A program made the translations under genes and the position numbers. DNA of 64,000 bases, taken from positions 644,501 through 708,500 of the forward strand of contig NZ_JAQIJT010000001.1 in NCBI RefSeq assembly GCF_036946125.1, written 5' to 3'. A model generated the notes under the pieces. It was not told where the DNA came from and did not search any database. It saw only the letters and a list, made by a program, of their open reading frames with translations. Within the stretch, counting starts at the first letter, position 1. Every line of letters starts with the position of its first letter. The stretch comes from Sphingomonas adhaesiva. GTDB taxonomy: Bacteria > Pseudomonadota > Alphaproteobacteria > Sphingomonadales > Sphingomonadaceae. Positions 16,820 through 25,952 of the stretch are shown here, piece after piece.

Positions 16820-18904
16820 ATGCTTTCCGCGCCCGCCCCCAGCGACGATCTCGGCTTCCTGGCCGGCGGGGGGAAGGCGACGGCGCTGATCCGCGCGCGC
16901 GACTGGGCCGCGCACCCGCTCGGCCCGCCCGCGACATGGCCGGTGCCGCTCAAGACCGCGCTCAGCCTGATCCTCAATTCCCCCGAATCGATGATCCTGT
17001 GCTGGGGTCGCGAGGAAATGTTCTTCTTCTTCAACGAGACGTATTTTCCGCTGCTCGGCCCCCGGCTGCCCTGGGCGATGGGCACGCCGATGCGCGAGGT
17101 GTGGGCCGACGGCTGGGATCAGGCCTGGCCGATCATCGAGGACGCCTATGCCGGGCGCAGCCAGCGCTTCGTCGACCTGCCGTGGAAGCTGGCGACGGAT
17201 CGCGGCGCGGAGGATACGTGGTGGAGCTTCTCCTATTCGCGCATCCTGGATGACGCGGGGGACATCGCGGGCCTGTTCATCTTCACCAACGAGACGACGA
17301 CCCGCGTCCTCTCCGACCGCGCGCTGATCGACAGTCAGCACCAGCTGCGCATGCTGAACGACACGCTGGAGCAGCAGGTCGAGCAGCGGACCGCCGAGCG
17401 CGACCGGATGTGGAACACCTCGCCCGACCTGATGGTGACGCTGGATCTGGAGGGGCATTATCGCCGCGTGAACCCGGCGTGGGCGACGATCCTGGGCTAT
17501 GACCCGGCCGAGATGATCGGGCGCCACGCCTTCGACCTGGCGCATCCCGACGACATGGAGGCGACGCGTGCCGCGCTGGGCACCGTCCGCGCGGGGACGC
17601 TGCCCAGCTTCGAAAACCGCTTCCGCCACAAGGACGGCAGCTATCGCTGGATCCAGTGGGTCGCGGCGCCCGGCGAGACCGAGATCTTCGCGATCGGCCG
17701 CCACGTGTCCGCGGCGAAGGACGCCGAGGCGCGGCTGCGGGAGGCGACCGAGCAGTTGCACCAGGCGCAGAAGATGGAGGCGATCGGCCAGCTGACCGGC
17801 GGGGTCGCGCACGATTTCAACAATCTGCTGACGATCATCCGCGGCTCGGTGGAGCTGCTGCGCCGCCCCCACCTGACCGAGGCGCGGCGCGAGCGCTATA
17901 TCGACGCGATCGGCGAAACCGCGGATCGTGCCGCGCGGCTGACCGGGCAGCTGCTCGCCTTCGCCCGGCGCCAGGCGCTGACCCCGCAGCGCATCGACGT
18001 CGCGCAGGAGGTGACGGCGGTCGCCGGGCTGATCGAGACGCTGGTCGGGGTCCATGTCGCGGTGCGCGTCGGGCGGCCGCCGCACGCCTGCGTCGCGGAG
18101 GTCGACCGCAGCCAGCTGGAAACCGCGATCGTCAATCTGGCGATCAACGCGCGCGACGCGATCGAGAACGGGCAGGGCGAGGGGCAGGGGGAGATCGCGA
18201 TCCTCGTCGGCTGTGCCGACGCGATCCCCGCCGCCCATGGCCGCGGGCACGTGGCCGGGCGGTTCGTCACGATCGCGGTGCGCGACGACGGCACCGGGAT
18301 CGATCCCGACGCGCTGCCGCGCATCTTCGAGCCTTTCTTCACCACCAAGGGCGTCGGCAAGGGCACCGGGCTGGGGCTGAGCCAGGTGATCGGCTTCGCG
18401 CAGCAATCGGGCGGCGACGTGGTGGTGGAGAGCGTGCCCGAATGCGGCACCACCTTCACGCTGTTCCTGCCCCGGATCGACGGCGCGGTGGAGAGCGGCG
18501 ACGCTGCCGCGATGCCGGAGGCGGCGGCGGACACCGAGGGCCTGCGCATCCTGCTGGTCGAGGATCACCCCGATGTCGGCGCCTTTGCCACCGAGGCGCT
18601 GGCGGAGCTGGGGCACAGCAGCGTCCATGTCGCCGCCGCGACCGAGGCGATCGCGCGGATCGAGGCGGCGCCGGGGCGGTTCGACGTCGTCTTTTCCGAC
18701 GTGATGATGCCGGGGATGAACGGCGTCGCGCTGGCGCAGGTCATCGCCGCGCGCTTCCCGCAGCTGCCGGTCGTGCTCAGCAGCGGCTATAGCGAGGTGC
18801 TGGCCGATAATGCGCATCACGGCTTCGACCTGTTGCAGAAGCCGTATTCGGTCGAGCAGCTGTCGCGCGCGCTGCGTCAGGCGGTGGCGCAGCGGCGGGG
18901 GTGA
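16820..18904 (+). CDS. PAS-domain hybrid sensor histidine kinase with C-terminal receiver
   Basis: A 694-residue soluble sensor with no membrane segment. Order: a PAS-like domain (about 40-165, LPWAMGTPMREVW), a short coiled coil (about 172-195), a second PAS/PAC (about 196-300), HisKA with phospho-acceptor His331 in GGVAHDFNNLL, HATPase with N box (NLAINARDAIEN, Asn443) and G boxes (DDGTGIDP, GKGTGLGLS), and a receiver (about 575-690) with Asp627 in VVFSDVMMPGMNG and Lys674. The architecture is common in sphingomonad general signalling. Its input is cytoplasmic. No cognate output regulator is adjacent; a small minus-strand gene follows tail to tail. Confidence 0.94.
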   Translation: MLSAPAPSDDLGFLAGGGKATALIRARDWAAHPLGPPATWPVPLKTALSLILNSPESMILCWGREEMFFFFNETYFPLLGPRLPWAMGTPMREVWADGWDQAWPIIEDAYAGRSQRFVDLPWKLATDRGAEDTWWSFSYSRILDDAGDIAGLFIFTNETTTRVLSDRALIDSQHQLRMLNDTLEQQVEQRTAERDRMWNTSPDLMVTLDLEGHYRRVNPAWATILGYDPAEMIGRHAFDLAHPDDMEATRAALGTVRAGTLPSFENRFRHKDGSYRWIQWVAAPGETEIFAIGRHVSAAKDAEARLREATEQLHQAQKMEAIGQLTGGVAHDFNNLLTIIRGSVELLRRPHLTEARRERYIDAIGETADRAARLTGQLLAFARRQALTPQRIDVAQEVTAVAGLIETLVGVHVAVRVGRPPHACVAEVDRSQLETAIVNLAINARDAIENGQGEGQGEIAILVGCADAIPAAHGRGHVAGRFVTIAVRDDGTGIDPDALPRIFEPFFTTKGVGKGTGLGLSQVIGFAQQSGGDVVVESVPECGTTFTLFLPRIDGAVESGDAAAMPEAAADTEGLRILLVEDHPDVGAFATEALAELGHSSVHVAAATEAIARIEAAPGRFDVVFSDVMMPGMNGVALAQVIAARFPQLPVVLSSGYSEVLADNAHHGFDLLQKPYSVEQLSRALRQAVAQRRG

Positions 18905-18920
18905 TCGGTCGCGGGGCGGA

Positions 18921-19121
18921 TCAGTCCCGCTTCGCGCCGTGACCGCGCAGCAAGACGCCGTCGCGATGCGGCGTCGCCTCCAGTTCGTCGAGCCGATCCA
19001 GCAGATCGGCGAACATGTCGTCGCGCGTGACCGGGAACAGGCGGTCGAACCCGGCGCCCAGCACGTGGAGGTCGTGCCGGGTCAGAAAGCCAATCGCCAC
19101 AACGGGTTCTCTCTCCGACAT
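18921..19121 (-). CDS. Small conserved-looking hypothetical protein (66 aa)
   Basis: A 66-residue protein reading MSEREPVVAIGFLTRHDLHV at the N-terminus, then LGAGFDRLFPV, and DDMFADLLDRLDELE. It is acidic in the middle with a basic His/Arg tail, and has no signal peptide or membrane span. Codon use is like its neighbours. The start is chosen at ATG 19121; 13 more codons are open upstream. It sits tail to tail with the hybrid kinase, 17 nt apart. I recall no named domain; it may be a signalling adaptor, but this is a guess. Confidence 0.6.
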   Translation of the reverse strand: MSEREPVVAIGFLTRHDLHVLGAGFDRLFPVTRDDMFADLLDRLDELEATPHRDGVLLRGHGAKRD

Positions 19122-19214
19122 GACGTCAACAAAGCGCCAATGCGACTTTTGTTGCGGCACATCAGGCGCCTGAGTCGCAACGTTGCCGCGCGTGTCGCGG
19201 CGGTCACACCGCCG

Positions 19215-19868
19215 TCACACCGCGAGGCAGCACTTCTTGTGCTTGCGGCCCGATCCGCAGGGGCAGGGATCGTTGCGCCCCGGCGCGCGCGCCGCCGGCC
19301 CCTGATCGTGCGACAGCCGCCAGCGATCGAGCATCGCGATCCACCCTGCGATCAGCGTGGTGGCGGTGCGATCATAGTCGTCGATCTCCGCATCGGTCAG
19401 CTCGACGTTGCGATCGGCGGTCGCGATCAGCCGGCTGATGCCCGCCATCGCCGCCGCGCCATCGGCATCGCGCGTCACGCGCAGCCGGTTCCACCCGGTG
19501 GGGGCAAGCGCCATGCCCTCGGCGAAGCCCTCGATCCAGATCTCCCACATCACCTCGCCGGTGCGGTCGTCGATGTCGACCAGCGGTTCGAACGTACCGT
19601 CCGCGATGGCGATGCGGACCCCCTCGTAATGGTGCATCACGAGATCGAGGAAGCGCTGCACCTCCGCCTCGTCCGCCAGCGGCACGGCGCCGCCGTCCCA
19701 GATGCGCGGCAGCCAGCGCGACGGCGGCACCGGATCGGGCGCGATCACGAGCGCGGTCAGATAGCCGTCCAGCTCGGACAGGATCATGCCGCTGTCGAGC
19801 CGGTCGAGCAGCACATGCTCCAGCGCGGCGAGCGGATCCTGCTCGCGCGCCGCGCCGGCAGGGGTCAT
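19215..19868 (-). CDS. UPF0149 (YecA/YgfB)-family protein with SEC-C zinc motif
   Basis: A 217-residue protein with an alpha-helical UPF0149 region (residues about 20-150: MILSELDGYLTALVIAPDPV, MWEIWIEGFAEGMALAP) followed by a C-terminal SEC-C metal-binding tail, GRNDPCPCGSGRKHKKCC. SEC-C tails also occur on SecA and bind zinc, often mediating ribosome contact. The function is unknown. The ATG overlaps the stop of the malic enzyme gene (ATGA), so it is translationally coupled downstream of it. Confidence 0.9.
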   Translation of the reverse strand: MTPAGAAREQDPLAALEHVLLDRLDSGMILSELDGYLTALVIAPDPVPPSRWLPRIWDGGAVPLADEAEVQRFLDLVMHHYEGVRIAIADGTFEPLVDIDDRTGEVMWEIWIEGFAEGMALAPTGWNRLRVTRDADGAAAMAGISRLIATADRNVELTDAEIDDYDRTATTLIAGWIAMLDRWRLSHDQGPAARAPGRNDPCPCGSGRKHKKCCLAV

Positions 19869-22153
19869 CGCGCGATGCCGCCGGCGGCCAGCACCGCCAG
19901 CGTCACCAGCTCGCTGGCGGTCGAGACCATCGGCGCGATCTGCACCGGCTTCTCCATGCCGACCAGCATCGGGCCGATCATCTCGTCGCCGCCCAGCTCG
20001 CGCAGCAGCTTCGCGGAGATGTTGGCCGATTGCAGCCCCGGCATGACCAGGATGTTGGCCGGACCCGACAGCCGCGCGAAGGGATAGTTCGCCAGCTGTT
20101 TCGGGTTCAGCGCGACGTCGGGCGACATCTCGCCTTCATATTCGAAGCCGACCTGCCGGTGGTCGAGGACGTTCACCGCCTCGCGGATATTGTCCAGCCA
20201 CTGGCCCGCGGGGTTGCCGAAGGTGGAGTAGCTGAGGAAGGCGACGCGCGGTTCGTGCCCCATGCGACGCGCGACCGCGGCGGTCTGCTCCGCGATGTCG
20301 GCCAGTTCCTCCGCGTTCGGACGCTCGTTGACGGTGGTGTCGGCGATGAAGACGGTGTGCGACTGGCCGACCAGCACGTGGATGCCGAACGCGGTGCGAC
20401 CCGGTGCGGGGTCGATCACGCGCTTCACCTCGCGCATCGACTGCGCCCAGGGGCGGGTGACGCCGGTAATCATGGCATCGGCCTCGCCCAGCTGGAGCAG
20501 CACCGCGCTGAAGATGTTGCGGTCCTGGTTGATCATCCGCTCCACCTCGCGGCGCAGGAAGCCGCGGCGCTGGAGGCGGGCGTAGAGGAAGTCGACCATC
20601 CTGGGCACCAGCGGCGACACGCGGCTGTTGTGCAGCTCGTATTCGTCGGGGTTTTCGACCCCCAGGGCGCGCAGGCGGTCGTACACGTCCTCGCGCCCGA
20701 CCAGCACCGGGGTGCCGTAGCCGCCCTCCTTGAACGCGATCGCGGCGCGCAGGACCACTTCCTCCTCGCCCTCCGCGAACAGCACCCGCTTGGGATGCGC
20801 CTTCGCCCCCTCGTAGGCGAGGCTGAGCACCGACGTGGTCGGGTTCATCCGGGCGCGCAGCGCGTCGCGGTACGCGTTGATGTCCAGGATCGGCTTGGTC
20901 GCGACCCCCGAATCCATCGCCGCCTTCGCGACCGCAATCGATACCACTTCCATCAGGCGCGGGTCGAAGGGGGCGGGGATGATGTAATCGGGGCCGAACG
21001 AGTGGCGCACGCCGTAGGCCGCAGCGACCTCTTCGGGCACGCGCTCGCGCGCCAGCTCGGCGATCGCCTGCGCCGCGGCGATCTTCATCTCCTCGTTCAC
21101 CGCGGTCGCGCGCACGTCCAGCGCCCCGCGGAAGATGAACGGAAAGCCCAGCACGTTGTTGACCTGGTTGGGATAATCCGACCGGCCGGTGGCGATGATC
21201 GCATCGGGGCGCGCGGCCTTCGCCAGTTCGGGGCGGATTTCCGGCTCCGGATTGGCCATCGCGAAGATGATCGGGGCGGGGGCCATGTCCTTCACCATCT
21301 CCGGCTTCAGCGCACCCGCCGCCGACAGGCCCAGGAACACGTCCGCGCCGTGCAGCGCCTCGGTCAGCGTGCGGCGATCGGTGCTGGCGGCATGCGCCGA
21401 CTGCCACTGGTTGACCCCGTCGCGCCCCTGGTAGATCACGCCGGTGCGGTCGCAGATCAGGACGTTGTCGTGGCGCACGCCCATCGCCTTGATGAGGCTG
21501 GTGCACGCGATCGCGGCCGCGCCCGCGCCGTTCACGACGACCTTCACGTCGGCCAGATTACGCCCGGTCAGCAGGCAGGCGTTGATGAGCCCCGCGGCGC
21601 AGATGATCGCGGTGCCGTGCTGGTCGTCATGGAAGACGGGGATGTTCATCCGCTCGCGCAGCGTCTGCTCGATGATGAAGCATTCGGGCGCCTTGATGTC
21701 CTCCAGGTTGATCCCGCCGAAGCTCGGCTCCAGCAGCTCGACCGCGTCGATGAAGCGGTCGACGTCCTCGGTCTTCAGCTCCAGATCGATCGAATCGACA
21801 TCGGCGAAGCGCTTGAAGAGGACCGCCTTGCCCTCCATCACCGGCTTGGACGCGAGCGCCCCCAGATTGCCGAGCCCCAGGATGGCGGTGCCGTTGGAGA
21901 TGACCGCGACCAGATTGCCCTTGGCGGTATAATCGTAGGCGGTGGCGGGGTCGGCGGCGATCGCCTGCACCGGGACCGCGACGCCCGGCGAATAGGCCAG
22001 CGCCAGGTCGCGCTGCGTCGCCATCGGCTTGGATGCGACGATCTCGATCTTGCCCGGGCGTCCTTCGGAGTGGAAGAGCAACGCCTCCCGCTCGGAAAAT
22101 TGCAGGTTGCGGTCTTCGGTCGGAACCGGGGCGGGCGCGCGATCGTCGGTCAT
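19865..22153 (-). CDS. maeB: NADP-dependent malic enzyme fused to phosphotransacetylase-like domain
   Basis: A 762-residue enzyme that oxidatively decarboxylates malate to pyruvate. Residues about 20-430 are the malic enzyme (KPMATQRDLALAYSPGVAVP; FHDDQHGTAIICAAGLINA; NAD(P)-binding VVNGAGAAAIAC). Residues about 440-762 resemble phosphate acetyltransferase (KRVLFAEGEEE; SYSTFGNP; VMPGLQSANIS), usually catalytically inactive and regulatory in MaeB proteins. Length is normal for the fusion. It supplies NADPH and pyruvate for gluconeogenic growth. Confidence 0.96.
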   Translation of the reverse strand: MTDDRAPAPVPTEDRNLQFSEREALLFHSEGRPGKIEIVASKPMATQRDLALAYSPGVAVPVQAIAADPATAYDYTAKGNLVAVISNGTAILGLGNLGALASKPVMEGKAVLFKRFADVDSIDLELKTEDVDRFIDAVELLEPSFGGINLEDIKAPECFIIEQTLRERMNIPVFHDDQHGTAIICAAGLINACLLTGRNLADVKVVVNGAGAAAIACTSLIKAMGVRHDNVLICDRTGVIYQGRDGVNQWQSAHAASTDRRTLTEALHGADVFLGLSAAGALKPEMVKDMAPAPIIFAMANPEPEIRPELAKAARPDAIIATGRSDYPNQVNNVLGFPFIFRGALDVRATAVNEEMKIAAAQAIAELARERVPEEVAAAYGVRHSFGPDYIIPAPFDPRLMEVVSIAVAKAAMDSGVATKPILDINAYRDALRARMNPTTSVLSLAYEGAKAHPKRVLFAEGEEEVVLRAAIAFKEGGYGTPVLVGREDVYDRLRALGVENPDEYELHNSRVSPLVPRMVDFLYARLQRRGFLRREVERMINQDRNIFSAVLLQLGEADAMITGVTRPWAQSMREVKRVIDPAPGRTAFGIHVLVGQSHTVFIADTTVNERPNAEELADIAEQTAAVARRMGHEPRVAFLSYSTFGNPAGQWLDNIREAVNVLDHRQVGFEYEGEMSPDVALNPKQLANYPFARLSGPANILVMPGLQSANISAKLLRELGGDEMIGPMLVGMEKPVQIAPMVSTASELVTLAVLAAGGIAR

Positions 22154-22199
22154 GCTGCTGCCCTTAGGGAAGGCGGCGGAAAATGGAAACGGGCGCGCG

Positions 22200-22682
22200 C
22201 TAAGTATCTCGGCTTTCGAGGCCCAGCAGCAGACGTTTTGTCGCGAGCCCGCCCGCGAATCCGGTCAGCTTGCCCGACGCGCCGATCACGCGGTGGCACG
22301 GCGTCACGATCGAGATCGGGTTGCGCCCGTTCGCCGCCCCGACCGCGCGCGAGGCGGAGGGCCGCCCGATGGCGCGCGCGATATCCGCGTAGCTGCGCGT
22401 TTCGCCATAGGGGATCGCGTCGAGCGCGCGCCAGACCGCGCGCTGGAAGTCGGTGCCGATCGGGGCGAGCGGCAGGTCGAACGTCGTGCGGGTGCCCGCG
22501 AAATACTCCGCCAGCTGCACCGCGGTGGCGGTCAGGACGGGATGGTCGGGCGTATCCTGCACGTCCGCCAGTCGGACGCGGCCGGGCGGATCGTCGGGCC
22601 ACAGGATCGCGACGAGGCCCATGTCGGAAGCGACCAGCGTCAGCGTGCCGACGGGCGAGGGGATGGTGGTGCGGTGGAGCAT
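22200..22682 (-). CDS. ogt: Methylated-DNA-[protein]-cysteine S-methyltransferase
   Basis: A 160-residue suicidal DNA repair protein that removes alkyl groups from O6 of guanine. The C-terminal helix-turn-helix domain carries the active site Cys in ISIVTPCHRVIGASGKLTGF. The N-terminal ribonuclease-like domain starts MLHRTTIPSPVGTLTLVA. The Ada regulatory N-terminal domain is absent. The start at ATG 22682 gives the normal length; an open frame extends further upstream without support. It is divergent from the antitoxin gene. Confidence 0.94.
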   Translation of the reverse strand: MLHRTTIPSPVGTLTLVASDMGLVAILWPDDPPGRVRLADVQDTPDHPVLTATAVQLAEYFAGTRTTFDLPLAPIGTDFQRAVWRALDAIPYGETRSYADIARAIGRPSASRAVGAANGRNPISIVTPCHRVIGASGKLTGFAGGLATKRLLLGLESRDT

Positions 22683-22779
22683 GACGCCGGGTGTACCGGC
22701 TCGCGCGGGGTGGTGCATCCCGTTGCTTGCGGTCAAACCGGCGATGGTCAACGCGCGGCGCGCGGCGTATGGTGCCGGC

Positions 22780-22974
22780 ATGAAGCACGAGCCCGGCATC
22801 TTCGAGGAGTCCGATCCTGCGGCGGAGGCCGCCGCCATCGCCCGCGCCCGCGCGGACGTCGCCGCGGGGCGCATTCACTCGCACGAGGTCGTCAGGGAAT
22901 GGCTGATGACCTGGGGTACGCCGGGCCGTCTGCCGTTCAGGGAGTGGCTCGCCGCGCGCAATGGCGAGCGTTGA
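22780..22974 (+). CDS. Type II antitoxin, ParD/CopG-like
   Basis: A 64-residue protein: an acidic N-terminus (MKHEPGIFEESDPAAEAAAI) followed by RARADVAAGRIHSHEVVREW, the phrase typical of alphaproteobacterial antitoxins paired with RelE/ParE toxins. The overlapping downstream gene is such a toxin (14 nt overlap). It is expected to bind DNA, repress its own operon and neutralise the toxin. The identification rests on context and this motif. Confidence 0.82.
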   Translation: MKHEPGIFEESDPAAEAAAIARARADVAAGRIHSHEVVREWLMTWGTPGRLPFREWLAARNGER

Positions 22975-23233
22975 ATGGGCCGATCAGGCGCTCGACGACG
23001 TGGACCTGATCGTATCCTATATCGAACAATTCAATCCCGCCGCCGCGCGCCGAGTGGCTCAGCGGCTTCATGCCCTCGGCAACAGCCTCTCCGATTTTCC
23101 GCGGCGTGGTCGGCCCATGGATGACGGAACGCGGGAAATGGTGACCGTGGTGCCCTATGTTCTGCGCTACGATACCGACGGCGATCACGTCTTCATCCTC
23201 TCCGTTCGTCATGGTGCGCGACTTCCGGACTGA
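22961..23233 (+). CDS. RelE/ParE-superfamily toxin
   Basis: A 90-residue protein beginning MASVEWADQALDDVDLIVSY, with the typical ParE helix IEQFNPAAARRVAQRLHALG, then LSDFPRRGRPM and VPYVLRYDTDGDHVFILSVR with a basic C-terminal strand. Members either cleave ribosome-bound mRNA or poison gyrase; by sequence this resembles the ParE side (YIEQFNPAAA, FPRRGRPM). The gene overlaps the antitoxin and ends 6 nt before mutS. Confidence 0.88.
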   Translation: MASVEWADQALDDVDLIVSYIEQFNPAAARRVAQRLHALGNSLSDFPRRGRPMDDGTREMVTVVPYVLRYDTDGDHVFILSVRHGARLPD

Positions 23234-23239
23234 CCCCGC

Positions 23240-25840
23240 ATGACCGATACCCCCGCTCCCACGCCGATGATGGCGCAGTATCTCGCGCTCAAGGCGGACG
23301 CCGAGGACTGCCTGCTGTTCTATCGCATGGGCGATTTCTTCGAGCTGTTCTTCGACGATGCGCGCATCGCCAGCCAGGTGCTCGACATCGCGCTGACCGC
23401 CCGCGGGGAGCATGCCGGCGAAAGGGTGCCGATGTGCGGCGTGCCGGTCCATGCCGCGACCGCATATCTGCAACGCCTCATCAAGGCCGGGCACCGCGTC
23501 GCGATCGCGGAGCAGACCGAAAGCCCGGAGACGGCGCGCAAGGCGCGCGGGTCGAAGGCGCTGGTCAACCGCGCGATCGTGCGCGTCGTCACCGCGGGCA
23601 CGCTGACCGAGGAGACGCTGCTCGATGCGCGTGCCGCCAATTGGTGCGTGGCGGTGGGCGAGGCGGGGGGCGAGGTGGCGCTGGCGGCGGCGGACGTGTC
23701 GACCGGGCGGTTCGAGGTGATCGCCGCCACCCCCGCGGCGCTGGGCGCGGAGCTCGCCAGGCTGGCCGCGGCGGAGGTGGTCGCGGCGGAGGGGGGCGAC
23801 GTGCCCGCGACGGTGTGGCGACCGCGCGGTGAATTCGACAGCGCAGCGGGCGAGGCGCGGCTGAAGCGGCTGTTCGGGGTCGCGACGCTCGACGGCTTCG
23901 GGCAGTTCGGGCGCGCGGCGCTGGCCGCGGCGGGCGGGCTGGTCGCGTATCTGGACCATACCGCCAAGGGGCAGCTGCCGTTTCTGCGTCCGCCGGTCCT
24001 GGCCGCGTCGTCCGACACGATGGCGATCGATGCGGCGACGCGCGAGAGCCTGGAGCTGACCGCCACCGCGGCCGGGCAGCGCAGGGGCAGCCTGCTGGAT
24101 GCGGTCGATCGCACCGTTACCGGGGCGGGCGCGCGGTTGCTGGCGGCGGACATCGGTGCGCCGCTGATGCAGCGCGCGGCGATCGACGCGCGGCTCGATC
24201 TGGTCGCGCTGTTCCATGACGATGCCGCGCTTCGGGAGCGGACGCGCGCGGCGCTGCGCGCGTTGCCCGACGTCGGGCGGGCGCTGGGGCGGCTGGCGGC
24301 GGGGCGGGGAAGCCCGCGCGACCTGGGGCAGCTGCGCGACGGGCTGGATGCCGCCTGGGCGCTGGGCGACCGGCTGGACGCGGTCGCGCCCGCGCCCGCC
24401 CTGCTGGCGGAGCTGACGCCGCGGCTGCGCGGGCATGGCGCGCTGATCGACCTGCTGAAGCGCGCGCTGGTGCCCGCGCCGCCGATCGATGCGGGTGACG
24501 GCGGCTATATCGCGGCCGGGTACGACAGCGCGCTGGATGCGCTGCGCGAGACGGGCAGCGGCGGGCGGCGGGCGATCGCCGCGCTGGAGGCGACGTTCCG
24601 CCAGCGCACCGGGATCGCCGCGCTCAAGATCCGCCACAACGGCGTGCTGGGCTATCACATCGAGGTGCCGGCCAGGGTCGCCGATCCGCTGATGAAGGCG
24701 GACTCGGGCTTCACCCATCGCCAGACGCTGGCGGGGGTTGTCCGCTTCAACGCGCCCGAACTGCACGAGGTGGCGGCCAGCGTGACGCAGTCGGGCGCGC
24801 ATGCGCTGGCGGCGGAGGCGGCGCATCTGGAGGACCTGACCGCACAGGCGCTGGCGGTGCGCGAGGGCGTGGCCGCGACCGCGGACGCGCTGGCGCGGAT
24901 CGACGTCGCCGCCGCGCTGGCGGAGCGTGCGGTCGAGGGGGCGTGGACGCGGCCGGCCTTTGCCGAGGATGCCTGTTTCGACGTGCGCGACGGGCGGCAT
25001 CCGGTGGTGGAGGCGGCCCTGTCGCGCAGCGGCGACCGCTTCGTCGCCAACGACTGCGTGCTGGGCGAGCGGTCGCGATTGTGGCTGGTGACGGGCCCCA
25101 ACATGGGCGGCAAGTCGACCTTCCTGCGGCAGAATGCGCTGATCGCGGTGCTGGCGCAGGCGGGCGCCTATGTGCCCGCGTCGGCGGCGCGGCTGGGGCT
25201 GGTCGACCGGCTGTTCAGCCGCGTCGGCGCGTCGGACAATCTCGCGCGCGGGCGCTCGACCTTCATGGTCGAGATGGTCGAGACCGCCGCGATCCTGGCG
25301 CAGGCGACGCAGCGCAGCTTCGTGATCCTGGATGAGGTGGGGCGCGGGACGTCGACCTATGACGGGCTCGCCATCGCCTGGGCGGTGGTGGAGGCGATCC
25401 ACGAGGACAATCGCTGCCGCTGCCTGTTCGCCACGCACTATCACGAGCTGACCCGGCTGGCGGAGCGGTGCGACGCGCTGTCGCTGCATCACGTGCGCGC
25501 GCGCGAGTGGAAGGGGGAGCTGGTGCTGCTCCACGAGGTCGCCGACGGGCCGGCGGACCGAAGCTACGGCCTCGCGGTGGCGCGCCTCGCCGGGATGCCG
25601 CCGGCGACGGTGCAGCGCGCCAAGGCGGTGCTGGCGAAGCTGGAGGCGGGGCGGGCGAAGACCGGCGGGCTGGCGGCAGGGCTGGACGACCTGCCGCTGT
25701 TCGCCGCGGCGGCGCAGGCGGAGGAAGCGCAATGCGACGCCATCCGCGCCGAGGTGGAGGCGATCGACGTCGATGCGCTGACCCCGCGCGAGGCGCTGGA
25801 GACGCTGTATCGGCTCAAGGCGCTGGCGCGGGAGGGTTGA
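23240..25840 (+). CDS. mutS: DNA mismatch repair protein MutS
   Basis: An 866-residue mismatch recognition ATPase. The N-terminal mismatch-binding domain has the Phe-x-Glu wedge in YRMGDFFELFFDDA (around residues 30-43). Connector, core, clamp and ATPase domains follow; Walker A is GPNMGGKST at residues 619-627 and Walker B is VILDEVGRGTSTYDG. The C-terminal helix-turn-helix dimerisation segment is present (SYGLAVARLAGMPPATVQRA). The start lies 6 nt after the toxin stop, so it may be read from the toxin-antitoxin promoter. A 31-bp inverted repeat follows. Confidence 0.98.
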   Translation: MTDTPAPTPMMAQYLALKADAEDCLLFYRMGDFFELFFDDARIASQVLDIALTARGEHAGERVPMCGVPVHAATAYLQRLIKAGHRVAIAEQTESPETARKARGSKALVNRAIVRVVTAGTLTEETLLDARAANWCVAVGEAGGEVALAAADVSTGRFEVIAATPAALGAELARLAAAEVVAAEGGDVPATVWRPRGEFDSAAGEARLKRLFGVATLDGFGQFGRAALAAAGGLVAYLDHTAKGQLPFLRPPVLAASSDTMAIDAATRESLELTATAAGQRRGSLLDAVDRTVTGAGARLLAADIGAPLMQRAAIDARLDLVALFHDDAALRERTRAALRALPDVGRALGRLAAGRGSPRDLGQLRDGLDAAWALGDRLDAVAPAPALLAELTPRLRGHGALIDLLKRALVPAPPIDAGDGGYIAAGYDSALDALRETGSGGRRAIAALEATFRQRTGIAALKIRHNGVLGYHIEVPARVADPLMKADSGFTHRQTLAGVVRFNAPELHEVAASVTQSGAHALAAEAAHLEDLTAQALAVREGVAATADALARIDVAAALAERAVEGAWTRPAFAEDACFDVRDGRHPVVEAALSRSGDRFVANDCVLGERSRLWLVTGPNMGGKSTFLRQNALIAVLAQAGAYVPASAARLGLVDRLFSRVGASDNLARGRSTFMVEMVETAAILAQATQRSFVILDEVGRGTSTYDGLAIAWAVVEAIHEDNRCRCLFATHYHELTRLAERCDALSLHHVRAREWKGELVLLHEVADGPADRSYGLAVARLAGMPPATVQRAKAVLAKLEAGRAKTGGLAAGLDDLPLFAAAAQAEEAQCDAIRAEVEAIDVDALTPREALETLYRLKALAREG

Positions 25841-25870
25841 GGTTAGCGACGCGGGGGGGATAATCCTTAT

Positions 25871-25950
25871 CCGTCATTGCGAGCGTAGCGAAGCAATCCA
25901 GAGTCCAGCGCGCGACGCCCTGGATTGCTTCGCTACGCTCGCAATGACGG
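25871..25950. terminator. 31-bp perfect inverted repeat between convergent mutS and MFS gene
   Basis: Arms at 25871-25901 (begins CCGTCATTGCGAGCGTAGCG) and 25920-25950 are perfect complements, separated by 18 nt. They sit between convergent stops, so a bidirectional terminator role is likely. This CATTGCGAGCG palindrome type is a known dispersed repeat in many alphaproteobacterial genomes. Confidence 0.75.
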
Positions 25951-25952
25951 TA

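Noticed and set aside
22937..25732. 931-codon minus-strand frame
   Set aside because: Antisense of mutS and the toxin gene; Arg/Gln-rich, no domains.
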